In this document: positions 25,199 through 34,734 of the stretch, piece after piece
Numbering within the stretch: the first letter of the stretch is position 1
How the letters are laid out: every line of letters begins with the position of its first letter
Source of the DNA: Pseudooceanicola sp.
GTDB lineage: Bacteria; Pseudomonadota; Alphaproteobacteria; Rhodobacterales; Rhodobacteraceae
DNA length: 64,000 bases
Assembly: GCF_029213205.1 (NCBI RefSeq)
Contig: NZ_JARGNH010000006.1
Span: 62,001-126,000 of the forward strand
Direction of reading: 5' to 3'
Notes under the pieces: model-generated
Told to the model about the DNA's origin: nothing
Databases searched by the model: none
Seen by the model: only the letters and a program-made list of their open reading frames with translations
Translations under genes and position numbers: made by a program

Positions 25199-25747
25199 AT
25201 GGACGATCTTGCCAGTCGCCTGGCCGCCCGGCTCAGATCTCTGCGCCTGGAACGTGGCCTGACCCTGGACGCGCTTGCCGGTGAAAGCGGCGTCAGCCGG
25301 GGCTCGCTGTCGCGGATCGAAACCGCCGAGACCAGCCCGACCGCCGAGGTGCTGGGGCGGCTGGCGGCGGTGTATGGTCTGTCGACCTCGCGGCTGATGC
25401 GGCTGGCCGAGGTCGATCCGGCGCCGCTGATCCGCCGGGCCGATCAGGAGGTCTGGCAGGATCAGGTCACCGGCTTTACCCGCCGCACCGTTTCTCCACC
25501 CGCTGAAACCCTGGCCGGACATGTGATCGAAAGCCGCCTGCGCCCCGATGCCATGGTGCGCTATGACCGGGTGCCGGTGCCGGGGATGGAACATCACCTG
25601 CTGCTGACCGAGGGCGCGCTGCAGCTTGAGGTCGCGGACACAACCCACGCGCTCGGCCCCGGCGATTGCCTGCGCTACCGGCTGGATGGGCCCACAAGTT
25701 TCCACGCTGGTGACAGCGGCGCCACCTATCTGCTTTTCATTCTGTAA
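25199..25747 (+). CDS. XRE-family regulator with C-terminal cupin domain
   Basis: A 182-residue regulator. The N-terminal XRE helix-turn-helix (LRSLRLERGLTLDALAGESG, then VSRGSLSRIETAETSPTAEV) is followed by a cupin sensor domain (VIESRLRPDAMVRYDRVPVP to YLLFIL). Such XRE-cupin proteins usually repress a neighbouring metabolic or transport gene in response to a small ligand. The 33-bp palindrome over its start suggests autoregulation. The GNAT gene follows after eight bases and is the likely co-regulated partner. Confidence 0.9.
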   Translation: MDDLASRLAARLRSLRLERGLTLDALAGESGVSRGSLSRIETAETSPTAEVLGRLAAVYGLSTSRLMRLAEVDPAPLIRRADQEVWQDQVTGFTRRTVSPPAETLAGHVIESRLRPDAMVRYDRVPVPGMEHHLLLTEGALQLEVADTTHALGPGDCLRYRLDGPTSFHAGDSGATYLLFIL

Positions 25748-25755
25748 GGTTCAAA

Positions 25756-26271
25756 ATGATCGAGGAAATCGCACCCGGAAGTTACGACGCTGAAATCGAC
25801 GGGCTGACCAGCCTGTTGCACGCCTGCGTCCACGCCGGGGCAAGTGTGAATTTCGTCCTGCCGTTTCCGCCAGAAGAGGCACGGGCGTTCTGGACCGGCA
25901 AGGTCGCCGTTGCGATGGCGGCAGGCAAGCGGCGGCTCTGGCTGGCGCGCGCGGCCGGGCAGGTCGCGGGCTGCGTGATGCTGGATTGGGACCTGCCGCC
26001 GAACCAGGCGCACCGGGGTGAGGTCACCAAATTGCTGGTGCATCCCGATTTCCGTCGCCGTCACCTGGGACAGGATCTGATCGCCACCCTGCTGGCGGCG
26101 GCTGCGGCGCAGGGGCTGCGGCTGGTGACGCTGGACACCACCACCGGCAGTCCGGCGCAGGGGCTCTATGCCGCCGCCGGATTCAACCTGGCCGGGTCGA
26201 TCCCCAATTTTTCGCGCCACCCGAGCGAGGATCGGCTGGAATCCACCAGCTATATGTACCGGGTGCTGTGA
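25756..26271 (+). CDS. GNAT N-acetyltransferase
   Basis: A 171-residue acetyltransferase of the GNAT fold. The acetyl-CoA-binding motif A is VTKLLVHPDFRRRHLGQDLI (R/Q-x-x-G-x equivalent RRHLGQ), followed by LVTLDTTTGSPAQGLYAAAG-F, a typical motif B. The acceptor is unknown. Such XRE-cupin/GNAT pairs are often involved in acetylating a toxic amine or antibiotic, but the sequence gives no direct evidence. It lies eight bases after the regulator gene. Confidence 0.85.
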   Translation: MIEEIAPGSYDAEIDGLTSLLHACVHAGASVNFVLPFPPEEARAFWTGKVAVAMAAGKRRLWLARAAGQVAGCVMLDWDLPPNQAHRGEVTKLLVHPDFRRRHLGQDLIATLLAAAAAQGLRLVTLDTTTGSPAQGLYAAAGFNLAGSIPNFSRHPSEDRLESTSYMYRVL

Positions 26272-26432
26272 TCGCGGTGCAGAGGCCGATCTGTGCCCGC
26301 ATGGCGCAGCTGCTTGGCGGGCGGTTCCAGACAGTGCTGACCGCCCTTGCCTCGGCGGCGCTGGCGAGCTGGCGGCGGCGTTGGCCCGGCGTAACCGCCA
26401 CGCGGATTGACGCCCCGCAGCGCATTCGCTAG
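26268..26432 (+). CDS. Possible 54-aa small ORF coupled to the GNAT gene
   Basis: A GTG at 26268 overlaps the GNAT stop (GTGA) and opens a 54-codon frame, MIAVQRPICARMAQLLGGRF and so on, ending RIDAPQRIR and TAG. An internal ATG also exists. No family is recognised and there is no independent ribosome site; the frame may be chance in high-GC DNA. It ends 30 bases before truB. Confidence 0.25.
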   Translation: MIAVQRPICARMAQLLGGRFQTVLTALASAALASWRRRWPGVTATRIDAPQRIR

Positions 26433-26462
26433 CAGGCGGGTTTCAACCGACGGAGGCGACCC

Positions 26463-27368
26463 ATGGCGCGCAGAAAAAAAGGCCGCGACATTTCCGGCTG
26501 GCTGGTGGTGGACAAGCCCACCGGGCTGACCTCGACCGCCGTGGTGAACAAGGTGAAATGGGCCTTTGACGCCAACAAGGCCGGGCATGCCGGCACGCTC
26601 GACCCCGAGGCGACCGGGGTGCTGGCAGTGGCGCTGGGCGAGGCGACCAAGACCGTGCCCTATATCACCGACGCGCTGAAAGCCTATGAATTCACGGTGC
26701 GCTTTGGCCAGGCCACCAACACTGACGATGCCGAAGGCACGATCATCGCCAGCAGCGACACGCGCCCTACGGATGAAGAGATCAAGGAGGCGCTGCACGG
26801 GTTTGTTGGTGAGATTCAGCAGGTGCCACCGCAGTTTTCCGCGGTCAAGATCGACGGCCAGCGCGCCTATAAGCTGGCCCGCGACGGCGAGTCGGTCGAG
26901 ATTGCCGCCCGGCCGCTCTGGGTCGAAAGCCTGCTGCTGACCGACCGGCCCGATGCTGATAGCGCGGTGCTGGAAATGGTCTGTGGCAAGGGCGGCTATG
27001 TGCGCGCCATCGCCCGCGATCTGGGTGAACTGCTGGGCTGTTATGGCCATGTGACCCGGCTACGGCGGATCTGGTCGGGCCCGTTCGCGGCGGCGGACGG
27101 GATCAGCCTGGAGCAGATCGAGGCGCTGGCCCGGACCCCGGATCTGGATGCGCATCTGCTGCCGGTCTCCGCCGGGCTGACCGAGCTGCCCGAGGTCCAC
27201 GCCACCGAACTCGGCGCCACACGGTTGCGCAATGGCAATCCCGGTCAGGTGATCGGCCCGGCGCTGGAATTCGGCGATGAATGCTGGGCCAGTTTCAACG
27301 GTCAGCCGCTGGCTGTCGGCACCTATCGCGGCGGCGAGCTGCATCCGGCCCGGGTGTTCAACCTGTGA
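26463..27368 (+). CDS. truB: tRNA pseudouridine-55 synthase
   Basis: TruB makes the universally conserved pseudouridine at tRNA position 55. The catalytic aspartate is D47 in [14 protein letters not shown]. Other blocks are [14 protein letters not shown], the [13 protein letters not shown] strand region, and the [14 protein letters not shown] segment near the active site, then a PUA-like C-terminus. At 301 residues it is of normal length. Its TGA overlaps the GTG of the DUF1643 gene. rpsO and pnp, common companions of truB, lie a few genes downstream. Confidence 0.95.
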   Translation: MARRKKGRDISGWLVVDKPTGLTSTAVVNKVKWAFDANKAGHAGTLDPEATGVLAVALGEATKTVPYITDALKAYEFTVRFGQATNTDDAEGTIIASSDTRPTDEEIKEALHGFVGEIQQVPPQFSAVKIDGQRAYKLARDGESVEIAARPLWVESLLLTDRPDADSAVLEMVCGKGGYVRAIARDLGELLGCYGHVTRLRRIWSGPFAAADGISLEQIEALARTPDLDAHLLPVSAGLTELPEVHATELGATRLRNGNPGQVIGPALEFGDECWASFNGQPLAVGTYRGGELHPARVFNL

Positions 27369-27898
27369 CCACCCCGCCGATGCGTGCCGGAGCGATCGAG
27401 CGGCGCCATCTGGCAGAAGGCGTCATGTCTCGGGCGCTCTATTCGCCCTGCGAAACCTATCGCTATCTGCTGGAACGCGACTGGCAGCCAGCCGCAGGGC
27501 GCATCGCTTTTGTGATGTTGAATCCTTCGACCGCCTCCGAGCAGCGCAATGATCCGACGGTGGAACGCTGTGAACGCCGGGCCCGGCGCCTGGGCTTTGG
27601 CGGGTTTACGGTGGTCAATCTCTTTGCGTTTCGCGCCACGCGTCCCGCTGATCTGCGCCGCGCGGAAGATCCGGTTGGGCCCGAGAATGACGCGGTCCTG
27701 GCGCAGGCCATTGCGGCGGCCGATCTGGTGCTGGCGGCCTGGGGTGCGCATGGCGCCTATCGTGATGCCGGCGCGCGCTGGGCGGCGGCGCAGCGCGCCA
27801 GCGGGCAGGCCATGCACCACATCGGGCTGACCAAGGACGGCCACCCGCGCCATCCGCTCTATGTGCCCTATGCGGTCGCTCCGCAGCTCTGGTTCTGA
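27365..27898 (+). CDS. DUF1643 domain protein
   Basis: A protein of about 177 residues with the DUF1643 domain: [12 protein letters not shown], then [41 protein letters not shown] and [12 protein letters not shown]. The function is unknown; the family is widespread and sometimes mobile-element-linked. The start used is the GTG that overlaps the truB stop; the ATG at 27380 or 27425 is possible. Confidence 0.85.
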   Translation: MTTPPMRAGAIERRHLAEGVMSRALYSPCETYRYLLERDWQPAAGRIAFVMLNPSTASEQRNDPTVERCERRARRLGFGGFTVVNLFAFRATRPADLRRAEDPVGPENDAVLAQAIAAADLVLAAWGAHGAYRDAGARWAAAQRASGQAMHHIGLTKDGHPRHPLYVPYAVAPQLWF

Positions 27899-27986
27899 CA
27901 AGTCTTTGTTAACCATCTGTTTTGAAAGGATTTGACCGGTGCCGCTCGGGTGTGGTTCCTAGGCCGCATCTGTGGGGGGCAGGCCG

Positions 27987-28964
27987 ATGCTGATGCTGGC
28001 CGGATTGATGGGAATGATGCTGGTCGGCGCGTCGATGGTCGTCGGGCTGGACGAGCCCGAGGTGCCGGACGATGACCCGACAGCGCCCGAGGCCGAGGAT
28101 GATCCGTCGGGCAAGATCCTGATCGGCAGCATTCTGGCCGACCTGATGGTGGGCACTGCAGGTGCGGATCAGATGGGCGGCTATGACGGCGACGACCAGA
28201 TGACTGGCGGCAGCAGCGGCGATCAGATGCTGGGCCAAACCGGGCGGGATTCGATCGACGGCGAGGCGGGCAATGACACACTCTGGGGCGGTGACGGCGC
28301 CGATCAACTGGCGGGTGGGGCAGGCGATGACACGCTTTATGGCATGCTCGACAACGATGTGCTTTCCGGTGGCGCGGGCAATGACAGTGCTGAGGGCGGC
28401 ATGGGCGCCGATCTGCTGAGCGGTGGCGTCGGCGATGACGCACTGCACGGTGGTCATGGCGGCGACAGCCTGATCGGTGGTGCCGGGTCCGATACCCTGT
28501 TCGGCGGGTTTGGCAACGACTGGATCGACGGGGCGACACGGCAAGATGCGCCCGAGGTCGATGCGGCGGCTGATCCGGTCAATGACCCGAGCACTGATGC
28601 CGATTACCTGAACGGTGGCGGTGGCGCGGACACGCTGATCGCGGGCAGTGGTGATATCGTCACCGCCGGGCGCGGCGCCGATCAGATCGTGCTGGGCAAT
28701 TGGATCATCCCGGGCGAAGAGGCCGGGATCATGGATTTCACCCCCGGTGAGGACAGCCTGCTGGTGGTCTATGACGATGCCGCCGGTCCGGCACCCGAGG
28801 TTGAAATCGTCCCGGTCGGTGGGCAGGTGCATCATGTGATCGTTGGCGGTGTGCTACATGCCAGCCTGATCTCGGACTTGCCGGTCGACCTGGCCGATGT
28901 GGTGCTGACCGCGCAAAGCGCCTTTGGCGTAATCCCCACGGCCAGCGCCCTCGTTACTGCCTGA
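27987..28964 (+). CDS. RTX calcium-binding repeat protein with N-terminal anchor
   Basis: A 325-residue protein. An N-terminal hydrophobic segment (LMLAGLMGMMLVGASMVVGL) is followed by a long acidic array of RTX nonapeptides of the GGxGxDxL type, for example GGAGDDTLYG, GGAGNDSAEG and GGAGSDTLFG, roughly residues 45-185. These bind calcium in a parallel beta-roll. The C-terminal part (beyond about 230) resembles a DFTPGEDSLLV-type RTX end. No protease or toxin domain is present. The hydrophobic start argues for a membrane-anchored form or an unusual signal peptide. Confidence 0.85.
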   Translation: MLMLAGLMGMMLVGASMVVGLDEPEVPDDDPTAPEAEDDPSGKILIGSILADLMVGTAGADQMGGYDGDDQMTGGSSGDQMLGQTGRDSIDGEAGNDTLWGGDGADQLAGGAGDDTLYGMLDNDVLSGGAGNDSAEGGMGADLLSGGVGDDALHGGHGGDSLIGGAGSDTLFGGFGNDWIDGATRQDAPEVDAAADPVNDPSTDADYLNGGGGADTLIAGSGDIVTAGRGADQIVLGNWIIPGEEAGIMDFTPGEDSLLVVYDDAAGPAPEVEIVPVGGQVHHVIVGGVLHASLISDLPVDLADVVLTAQSAFGVIPTASALVTA

Positions 28965-29110
28965 GTGCCGGGCACGATTTCCCTTTCCAAGCCGGGGTGG
29001 ATGCCCTATGTGCCCGCAATCTCCTGCGAAACGCGCAGGGGTGACTCCATGGACCCTGCTGGACGACATCCCGGCTTGCGCCCGTAACCCTTTGATAACA
29101 GGAGACCCCG

Positions 29111-29380
29111 ATGTCGATCACACCCGAAGAAAAAGCCCGTCTGATGAAAGAATATGCAACCAAAGAAGGCGACACCGGCTCGCCCGAAGTTCAGGTTGCC
29201 ATTCTGACCAGCCGGATCACCACCCTGACCGAGCATTTCAAGACCCATAAGAAAGACAACCACGGTCGCCGTGGCCTTTTGAAAATGGTCGCCCTGCGCC
29301 GCAAGCTGCTGGATTACACCAAAGGCAAAGACGAAGCGCGCTATCAATCGTTGATCCAGCGTCTGGGCATTCGCCGCTGA
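29111..29380 (+). CDS. rpsO: 30S ribosomal protein S15
   Basis: An 89-residue S15: [20 protein letters not shown] followed by [20 protein letters not shown] and a C-terminal [12 protein letters not shown]. It binds the 16S rRNA central domain early in 30S assembly and often autoregulates its own translation. AGGAG lies seven bases before the ATG. In most relatives pnp follows directly; here an aquaporin remnant is inserted between. Confidence 0.96.
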   Translation: MSITPEEKARLMKEYATKEGDTGSPEVQVAILTSRITTLTEHFKTHKKDNHGRRGLLKMVALRRKLLDYTKGKDEARYQSLIQRLGIRR

Positions 29381-29426
29381 TCACCGGCTGGCCCTGTAAA
29401 TCAGGCCAAACCACCGGCTGAGTTTG

Positions 29427-29454
29427 AAACCGCGTCCCTGGGGCGCGGTTTTTT
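29427..29454 (+). terminator. Rho-independent terminator of rpsO
   Basis: AAACCGCG (29427-29434) pairs with CGCGGTTT (29444-29451), giving an eight-base stem, and the T-run extends to TTTTTT at 29449-29454. It lies about 50 bases after the rpsO stop. Confidence 0.88.
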
Positions 29455-29497
29455 CGTTTCGCTCCGAATTCCATTTGGCAACTCAGTTTTTTCTCCT

Positions 29498-30055
29498 TTG
29501 TCTGCGCCACACAATCCGGCCAACAAGGTCGGAACCAAGGGACAGAAAACGAACAAATACTTCGCAGAACTTATTGGGACTTTCACGCAGGTGCTGTTCG
29601 GCTGTGGATCGGCGGTTATTGCCGGGGCGGACATCGGGTTGATCGGGATCAGCTTTGCCTTTGGTCTGGCGCTGATCGGCATGGCCTATGGGATCGGTCC
29701 GGTTTCTGGCTGCCATATCAACCCGGCGGTGTCGCTGGGCATGGTGGCCGCCGGCCGCATGGCGCTGCCGGAAGCGGTGAAATATATGATCGCGCAGATC
29801 ATCGGCGCGATCATCGCGGCCGGGGTGCTGTTTGTCGTCGCCAGCGGCAAGGCCGATTACAGCATCGCCACCAACGGTCTTGGGCAGAACGGCTGGGGTG
29901 CCGGGTATCTCGGCGAATATTCCATGCAAGCCGCGCTGGTATTCGAGGTGGTCGCAACCTTCCTGTTCATGGTTGTGATCCTGGGGGCCACCGGGGCCGG
30001 GGCGCTGGCCGCAGGGCTGGTGTTTCGCAGTGGGATGTTGAACGCGGCGGAATAA
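29498..30055 (+). pseudogene. aqpZ: Aquaporin Z, truncated and lacking an ATG start
   Basis: The frame encodes the first half of AqpZ: NKYFAELIGTFTQVLFGCGS, helices with GISFAFGLALIGMAYGIGPV and the first NPA motif in SGCHINPAVSLGM. It then breaks off in GATGAGALAAGLVFRSG and ends at residue 185. The second NPA motif (NPARS) is missing, against about 230 residues normally. The codon where the family starts is ACG (29549-29551), not ATG; a TTG at 29498 could still start translation. Both lesions suggest a non-functional channel. Confidence 0.75.
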
Positions 30056-30085
30056 AGCCGACCGGCTGCCAAGCCGGAGTCAGGC

Positions 30086-30116
30086 CACGCCGGGGTGCCA
30101 TCGGTGCCCCGGCGTG
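30086..30116. other. Strong GC stem-loop after the aquaporin remnant
   Basis: CACGCCGGGG (30086-30095) pairs with CCCCGGCGTG (30107-30116) over an 11-base loop. No U-tract follows. It may end the aqpZ transcript weakly or protect its 3' end. Confidence 0.5.
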
Positions 30117-30291
30117 CTGGTGACGTAGCGGACCACCGTTTGCGGCCAGCGCAGAGCGCAATCCTCTGTCCTTTCCTGTTTCAAATTGCGGCAATCTCCT
30201 GTATGGCCCGCCCATCTGAGACGTGACGCCAAGGACCCCGGCGTTGTGCAACAGGATCAGGGGTCGGCGGCAATGGGGCCGCCATTTAAAT

Positions 30292-30322
30292 GGGAGACCC
30301 GGGAACGCCCGGGAGTGCTCCC
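30292..30322 (+). promoter_or_regulatory. pnp leader hairpin
   Basis: CCCGGG (30298-30303) pairs with CCCGGG (30308-30313) across AACG, with an outer GGGAG/CTCCC pair. It lies 17 bases before the pnp ATG. In Escherichia coli a leader hairpin is the RNase III target through which PNPase represses its own synthesis; a similar role here is inferred. Confidence 0.55.
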
Positions 30323-30338
30323 CTACAGGATACGCTAG

Positions 30339-32468
30339 ATGTTCAATGTAACGACGAAAACGATGGAGTGGGGCGATGAAACCCTCACTCTTGAAACCGG
30401 CAAGGTTGCCCGTCAGGCGGATGGCTCTGTCATCGCGACGCTGGGTGAAACCTCGGTCATGGCGAACGTGACGTTTGCGAAAACGCCGAAGCCCGGTCAG
30501 GATTTCTTTCCGCTGACCGTTCACTATCAAGAGAAATACTATGCCGCCGGTAAAGTGCCGGGCGGCTTTTTCAAGCGCGAAGCGCGGCCGACCGAAAAGG
30601 AAACGCTGACCGCTCGCCTGATCGACCGTCCGATCCGCCCGCTGTTCGTTCCCGGCTTCAAACATGAAGTGCTGGTGATGTGCACGGTGCTGTCCCACGA
30701 TCTGGTCAATGATCCCGACATGGTCGCAATGATCGCCACCTCGGCGGCGCTGACGATTTCCGGCGCCCCGTTCCGTGGCCCGATCGCTGGTTGCCGGGTT
30801 GGTTTCGTCGATGGCGACTATGTGCTGAACCCGGAAGTCGCGGATATGCACAAGCTGCGCGAAAACCCCGAGCAGCGCCTCGATCTGGTTGTCGCCGGCA
30901 CCAAAGACGCCGTGATGATGGTCGAATCCGAAGCCTATGAGCTGAGCGAGGCCGAAATGCTGGGCGCAGTGAATTTCGCCCATGCGCAGATCCAGCCGGT
31001 GATCGACCTGATCATCTCGCTGGCCGAAGACGCGGCGAAAGAACCGTTCGATTTCCAGCCGCCGGATTATTCCGAGCTCTACGCGGCTGTGAAAGCGGCG
31101 GGCGAAGACAAGATGCGCGCCGCCTATGCGATCACCGACAAGCAGGAACGCACCACGGCTGTTTCGGATGCCAAAACCGCGATCAAAGCGGCGCTGAACG
31201 AAGATCAGCTGGCGGACGACAACCTCGGTTCGGCCCTGAAAAAGCTGGAAAGCGCGGTTCTGCGCGGCGATGTGGTGAAGAACGGCAAACGTATCGACGG
31301 TCGCAAGACCGACGAGGTGCGCCCGATCGTGTCCGAAACCGGCCTGCTGCCGCGGACCCATGGTTCGGCCCTGTTCACCCGTGGCGAAACCCAAGGTCTG
31401 GTTGTGACCACCCTGGGCACCGGTGACGACGAGCAGATGATCGACGCGCTCAGCGGCACCTACAAGTCGAACTTCCTGCTGCATTACAACTTCCCCCCCT
31501 ATTCGGTTGGCGAAGTGGGCCGCGTGAGTGGCCCGGGACGGCGTGAAATCGGCCATGGCAAACTGGCATGGCGCGCGCTTCAGGCGGTTCTGCCGGCGGC
31601 CACCGATTTCCCCTACACAATCCGGGTTGTGTCCGAGATCACCGAATCCAACGGCTCTTCGTCGATGGCGTCGGTCTGCGGCGGTTCGCTGTCGATGATG
31701 GATGCGGGCGTGCCGCTGAAATCCGCGGTTGCCGGTGTGGCCATGGGCCTGGTCCTGGAAGATGACGGATCCTATGCCATCCTGACCGACATCCTGGGCG
31801 ACGAGGATCACCTCGGCGACATGGATTTCAAAGTGGCTGGCACCGAGAACGGTATCACCTCGTTGCAGATGGACATCAAGGTCGCCGGCATCACCTCCGA
31901 GATCATGGAAAAAGCCCTGGCGCAGGCCAAGGCTGGCCGGATGCACATCCTGGGCGAGATGAACAAGGCGCTGTCCGGCGCTGGTGATTTCTCGGTTCAT
32001 GCGCCGCGCATCGAAACGATGCAGATCCCCACGGACAAAATCCGTGAGGTCATCGGGTCCGGCGGCAAGGTGATCCGCGAGATCGTCGAACTGTCGGGTG
32101 CCAAGGTCGATATCAACGACGAAGGCATCATCAAGATCGCCAGCCCGAACGGCGATGCCATCCAAAAGGCCTATGACATGATCCATTCGATCGTGGCAGA
32201 GCCGGAAGAAGGCAAAATCTACAAGGGCACCGTGGTCAAGATCGTCGATTTCGGCGCCTTCGTGAACTTCTTTGGCAAGCGCGACGGTCTTGTGCATGTC
32301 AGCCAGATCGAGAACCGCCGTCTGAACCATCCCTCGGATGTTCTGAAAGAAGGTCAGGAAGTCTGGGTCAAGCTGCTCGGCTTTGACGATCGTGGCAAGG
32401 TGCGCCTGTCGATGAAAGTCGTGAACCAGGAAACCGGCGAAGAGGCTACCGAGGAAGCCGAAGCGTAA
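30339..32468 (+). CDS. pnp: Polynucleotide phosphorylase
   Basis: A 709-residue 3'-5' phosphorolytic exoribonuclease and degradosome component. It has two RNase PH domains: the first from the N-terminus ([20 protein letters not shown]), the second with [23 protein letters not shown] domain follows with the GSGG loop near residue 572 ([15 protein letters not shown]), then an S1 domain from about residue 625 ([16 protein letters not shown]). All domains are intact. Codon use here shows more frequent A/T third positions than the neighbouring genes, as expected for high expression. Confidence 0.97.
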   Translation: MFNVTTKTMEWGDETLTLETGKVARQADGSVIATLGETSVMANVTFAKTPKPGQDFFPLTVHYQEKYYAAGKVPGGFFKREARPTEKETLTARLIDRPIRPLFVPGFKHEVLVMCTVLSHDLVNDPDMVAMIATSAALTISGAPFRGPIAGCRVGFVDGDYVLNPEVADMHKLRENPEQRLDLVVAGTKDAVMMVESEAYELSEAEMLGAVNFAHAQIQPVIDLIISLAEDAAKEPFDFQPPDYSELYAAVKAAGEDKMRAAYAITDKQERTTAVSDAKTAIKAALNEDQLADDNLGSALKKLESAVLRGDVVKNGKRIDGRKTDEVRPIVSETGLLPRTHGSALFTRGETQGLVVTTLGTGDDEQMIDALSGTYKSNFLLHYNFPPYSVGEVGRVSGPGRREIGHGKLAWRALQAVLPAATDFPYTIRVVSEITESNGSSSMASVCGGSLSMMDAGVPLKSAVAGVAMGLVLEDDGSYAILTDILGDEDHLGDMDFKVAGTENGITSLQMDIKVAGITSEIMEKALAQAKAGRMHILGEMNKALSGAGDFSVHAPRIETMQIPTDKIREVIGSGGKVIREIVELSGAKVDINDEGIIKIASPNGDAIQKAYDMIHSIVAEPEEGKIYKGTVVKIVDFGAFVNFFGKRDGLVHVSQIENRRLNHPSDVLKEGQEVWVKLLGFDDRGKVRLSMKVVNQETGEEATEEAEA

Positions 32469-32493
32469 GCTTCACCGCTCGACTGATAAGGAA

Positions 32494-32524
32494 AGGCCCC
32501 GAAGCATCGCTTCGGGGCCTTTTT
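32494..32524 (+). terminator. Rho-independent terminator of pnp
   Basis: AGGCCCCGAAGC (32494-32505) pairs perfectly with GCTTCGGGGCCT (32509-32520) over a three-base loop, followed by TTTT. It would also stop the convergent minus-strand transcript. Confidence 0.92.
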
Positions 32525-32551
32525 ATTGGTGATCTCTGACGCCAGTCGGGA

Positions 32552-32863
32552 TCAGCTTTTCGGCGCGGTGCCGTCAGCTGGGGCGGCGTCCGGGTTGACG
32601 CAGGCGATGAGCTGGCAGCCTTGCGACCCCAGTTCCTCACCGGCCTTGCAGGAGGCACGGGCCGCCGTGGCCGCGTCGCGCACGGTTGCTGCTTCGGCGA
32701 CATATTCGTTGCCATTGGGCTGGAACGGACCGGTGTTGCCTTCGCTGTCCGCAGCGCCGGGGGCACCGCCATGGAAAGTGCAGGTAATAGGGGAAGCGGC
32801 CTGGGTCGCAATGGTGCCACCCAAGAGGATCGCCAGAGCGGCGATAACAGAATAATGACTCAT
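32552..32863 (-). CDS. Small exported hypothetical protein
   Basis: A 103-residue protein with a signal peptide (VIAALAILLGGTIATQAAS, cleavage near residue 23) and four cysteines in the mature part, among them ITCTFHG, ASCKAG and SQGCQLIACVN. The cysteines suggest disulfide bonds in the periplasm. I do not recognise the family. It converges with pnp across the terminator and is divergent from the nitroreductase gene. Confidence 0.65.
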   Translation of the reverse strand: MSHYSVIAALAILLGGTIATQAASPITCTFHGGAPGAADSEGNTGPFQPNGNEYVAEAATVRDAATAARASCKAGEELGSQGCQLIACVNPDAAPADGTAPKS

Positions 32864-33069
32864 GATTTGTCCATGGATGATACCGCGGCGCGCCCATAAA
32901 AGCCGCCGCGATTCAATTCGTTATGCTGAGTCGTTTGATCCGTCAATATGGATTTATACTGCCGCCACAACTTTGGTTTCCGCCCGGGAACCTGTCGCAA
33001 AATCCCGGCGGCTTCCCGGTGGGTTGACGGCAGCCCCGGGCCTGCGATGCTTTGCTCAGGAGGTGGCCC

Positions 33070-33759
33070 ATGTATCATGAAGGCGAGGTCAGTTACGAAC
33101 CGGTCCCGTTGCCGGATCGCCGCGATCTGAGCGACAGCGAGATGGCGGAAAAGGCTGCGGAATTTTTCGATCTGATGAAGCGGCGGCACAGCATCCGCGC
33201 GTTTTCCGACCGGCCGGTGGCGGCGGCGGTAATTGCCGATTGCATCGCCACGGCGGGGCGGGCACCCTCTGGGGCCAATCACCAGCCCTGGCATTTCGTG
33301 GCGATTGCCGATCCCGGCATGAAGGCCGAAATCCGCCGGGCGGCCGAGGTGGAAGAACAGAAATTCTATGCCGGCGGTGGCGGCGAGGAATGGCTGAAGG
33401 CGCTGGAGCCGATCGGCACCGGGGTCGACAAGCCGCATCTCGAGGTGGCGCCCTGGCTGATCGTGGTCTTTGCACAACGCTACGGGGTGACCCGACAGGG
33501 CAACCGCTACAAGAATTACTATGTGCCGGAAAGTGTCGGCATCGCCACCGGGTTCCTGATCGCGGCGCTGCACAATGCCGGGCTGTCCTGTCTCACCCAT
33601 ACGCCAAATCCGATGCGGTTTCTGAATGGGCTCTGCAATCGGCCAGAAAGTGAAAAGCCGGTGATGATCCTGGCGGTCGGGCATCCGGCTGAGAATGCGA
33701 CGGTGCCGGCGGTGGCCAAGATCAAGAAGCCGCTGGATGAGATATTGACGATCTTCTAA
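33070..33759 (+). CDS. Nitroreductase-family flavoprotein, iodotyrosine-deiodinase-like
   Basis: A 229-residue FMN protein: RRHSIRAFSDRPV and GRAPSGANHQPWHFVAIADP are the FMN-binding blocks of the nitroreductase fold. The NYYVPESVGIATGFLIAAL-HNAGL segment and the THTPNPMRFL loop resemble the iodotyrosine deiodinase branch more than classical nitroreductases or BluB. It probably reduces a halogenated or nitro-aromatic phenol; the substrate is unproven. AGGAGG precedes the ATG at 33070. Confidence 0.85.
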   Translation: MYHEGEVSYEPVPLPDRRDLSDSEMAEKAAEFFDLMKRRHSIRAFSDRPVAAAVIADCIATAGRAPSGANHQPWHFVAIADPGMKAEIRRAAEVEEQKFYAGGGGEEWLKALEPIGTGVDKPHLEVAPWLIVVFAQRYGVTRQGNRYKNYYVPESVGIATGFLIAALHNAGLSCLTHTPNPMRFLNGLCNRPESEKPVMILAVGHPAENATVPAVAKIKKPLDEILTIF

Positions 33760-33771
33760 TCCTGACGGGCC

Positions 33772-33839
33772 GGGGGCTGTCTGCCCCCATCGGCCTTTGG
33801 CCGATCCCCCCGCCAAAGATGTTTGGAACCAGAAGAAGC
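33772..33839 (+). repeat. Dispersed palindromic repeat, copy 4
   Basis: GGGGGCTGTCTGCCCCC is followed by ATCGGCCTTTGGCCGAT, a second palindrome, then CCCCCCGCCAAAGATGTTTG and GAACCAGAAGAAG. It is a complete composite unit, between the nitroreductase and fghA genes. The tail has diverged most here (AAGATGTTT instead of GATATTT). Confidence 0.8.
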
Positions 33840-33897
33840 GGCAGGGTGCATCGCCGGTCCGGGTTCGCTATGCAGGGGTGAGATGTGAAAAGGTGAG

Positions 33898-34734
33898 ATG
33901 CGGATGCGGGTGATTTCAGAGAACCGGTGCTTTGGCGGGGTGCAGGGGGTCTATGCCCATGCCAGCGCAGTGACCAAATGCGAGATGACCTTTGGCCTGT
34001 TCCTGCCCGAGGCGGCGGCACGCGCGCCGGTGCCGGTGCTGTGGTATCTCTCCGGGCTGACCTGCAGCCATGAGAATGCGATGTTCAAGGCCGGGGCGCA
34101 GGGCTGGGCCGCCGAACAGGGGATCGCGCTGGTGTTTCCCGACACCTCGCCGCGCGGTGCCGCCGTCGCCGATGACCCGGCCTATGATCTGGGCCAGGGG
34201 GCGGGGTTCTATGTGAATGCGACCGAAGCGCCCTGGGCCGAACATTTCCAGATGTGGGACTACCTGACAGAGGATTTGCCCGAGGTTCTGGCGGAAGACT
34301 TCGCTCTGGACATGTCGCGCCAGGCGATCACCGGGCATTCGATGGGCGGACACGGGGCGCTGACCCTGGCGATGGCCTTGCCGGGGCGGTTCCGCTCGGT
34401 CTCGGCCTTCGCGCCGATCTGCAATCCCTGTGGCTCGGATTGGGGGCGCAAGCAATTTGGTGCCTATCTGGGTGCAGATGAGGCGCGCTGGCAGGCGCAT
34501 GATGCCAGCCTGTTGATGGCGGCGCGCGGCTTTAACGGGCCGGTGCTGGTCGATCAGGGCGGCGGCGATGAATTCCTTGACCTGCTGCGCCCGGAAACCC
34601 TGTTCGCTGCGGCGGCGGCCCGGCGCCAGGCCGGCAGCTTTCGGATCCAACCGGGCTATGACCACAGCTATTTCTTTGTGGCGAGTTTCATCGCCGAACA
34701 TGTCCGCTTTCACGGCGCGGCGCTGCGCGGATGA
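33898..34734 (+). CDS. fghA: S-formylglutathione hydrolase
   Basis: A 278-residue alpha/beta hydrolase that converts S-formylglutathione to formate and glutathione, the step after the dehydrogenase at 23568. The nucleophile elbow is GHSMGG (serine in [16 protein letters not shown]), with [20 protein letters not shown] near the N-terminus as the family signature. The aspartate and histidine lie in DQGGGDEFL and GYDHSYFF. Its end overlaps the next gene (ATGA). Repeat copy 4 sits just upstream. Confidence 0.93.
   Translation: MRMRVISENRCFGGVQGVYAHASAVTKCEMTFGLFLPEAAARAPVPVLWYLSGLTCSHENAMFKAGAQGWAAEQGIALVFPDTSPRGAAVADDPAYDLGQGAGFYVNATEAPWAEHFQMWDYLTEDLPEVLAEDFALDMSRQAITGHSMGGHGALTLAMALPGRFRSVSAFAPICNPCGSDWGRKQFGAYLGADEARWQAHDASLLMAARGFNGPVLVDQGGGDEFLDLLRPETLFAAAAARRQAGSFRIQPGYDHSYFFVASFIAEHVRFHGAALRG

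Noticed and set aside
33070-33759. BluB (dimethylbenzimidazole synthase) for the cobalamin pathway
   Set aside because: The protein lacks the BluB-type N-terminal RRDVRD segment and resembles the iodotyrosine deiodinase branch instead.
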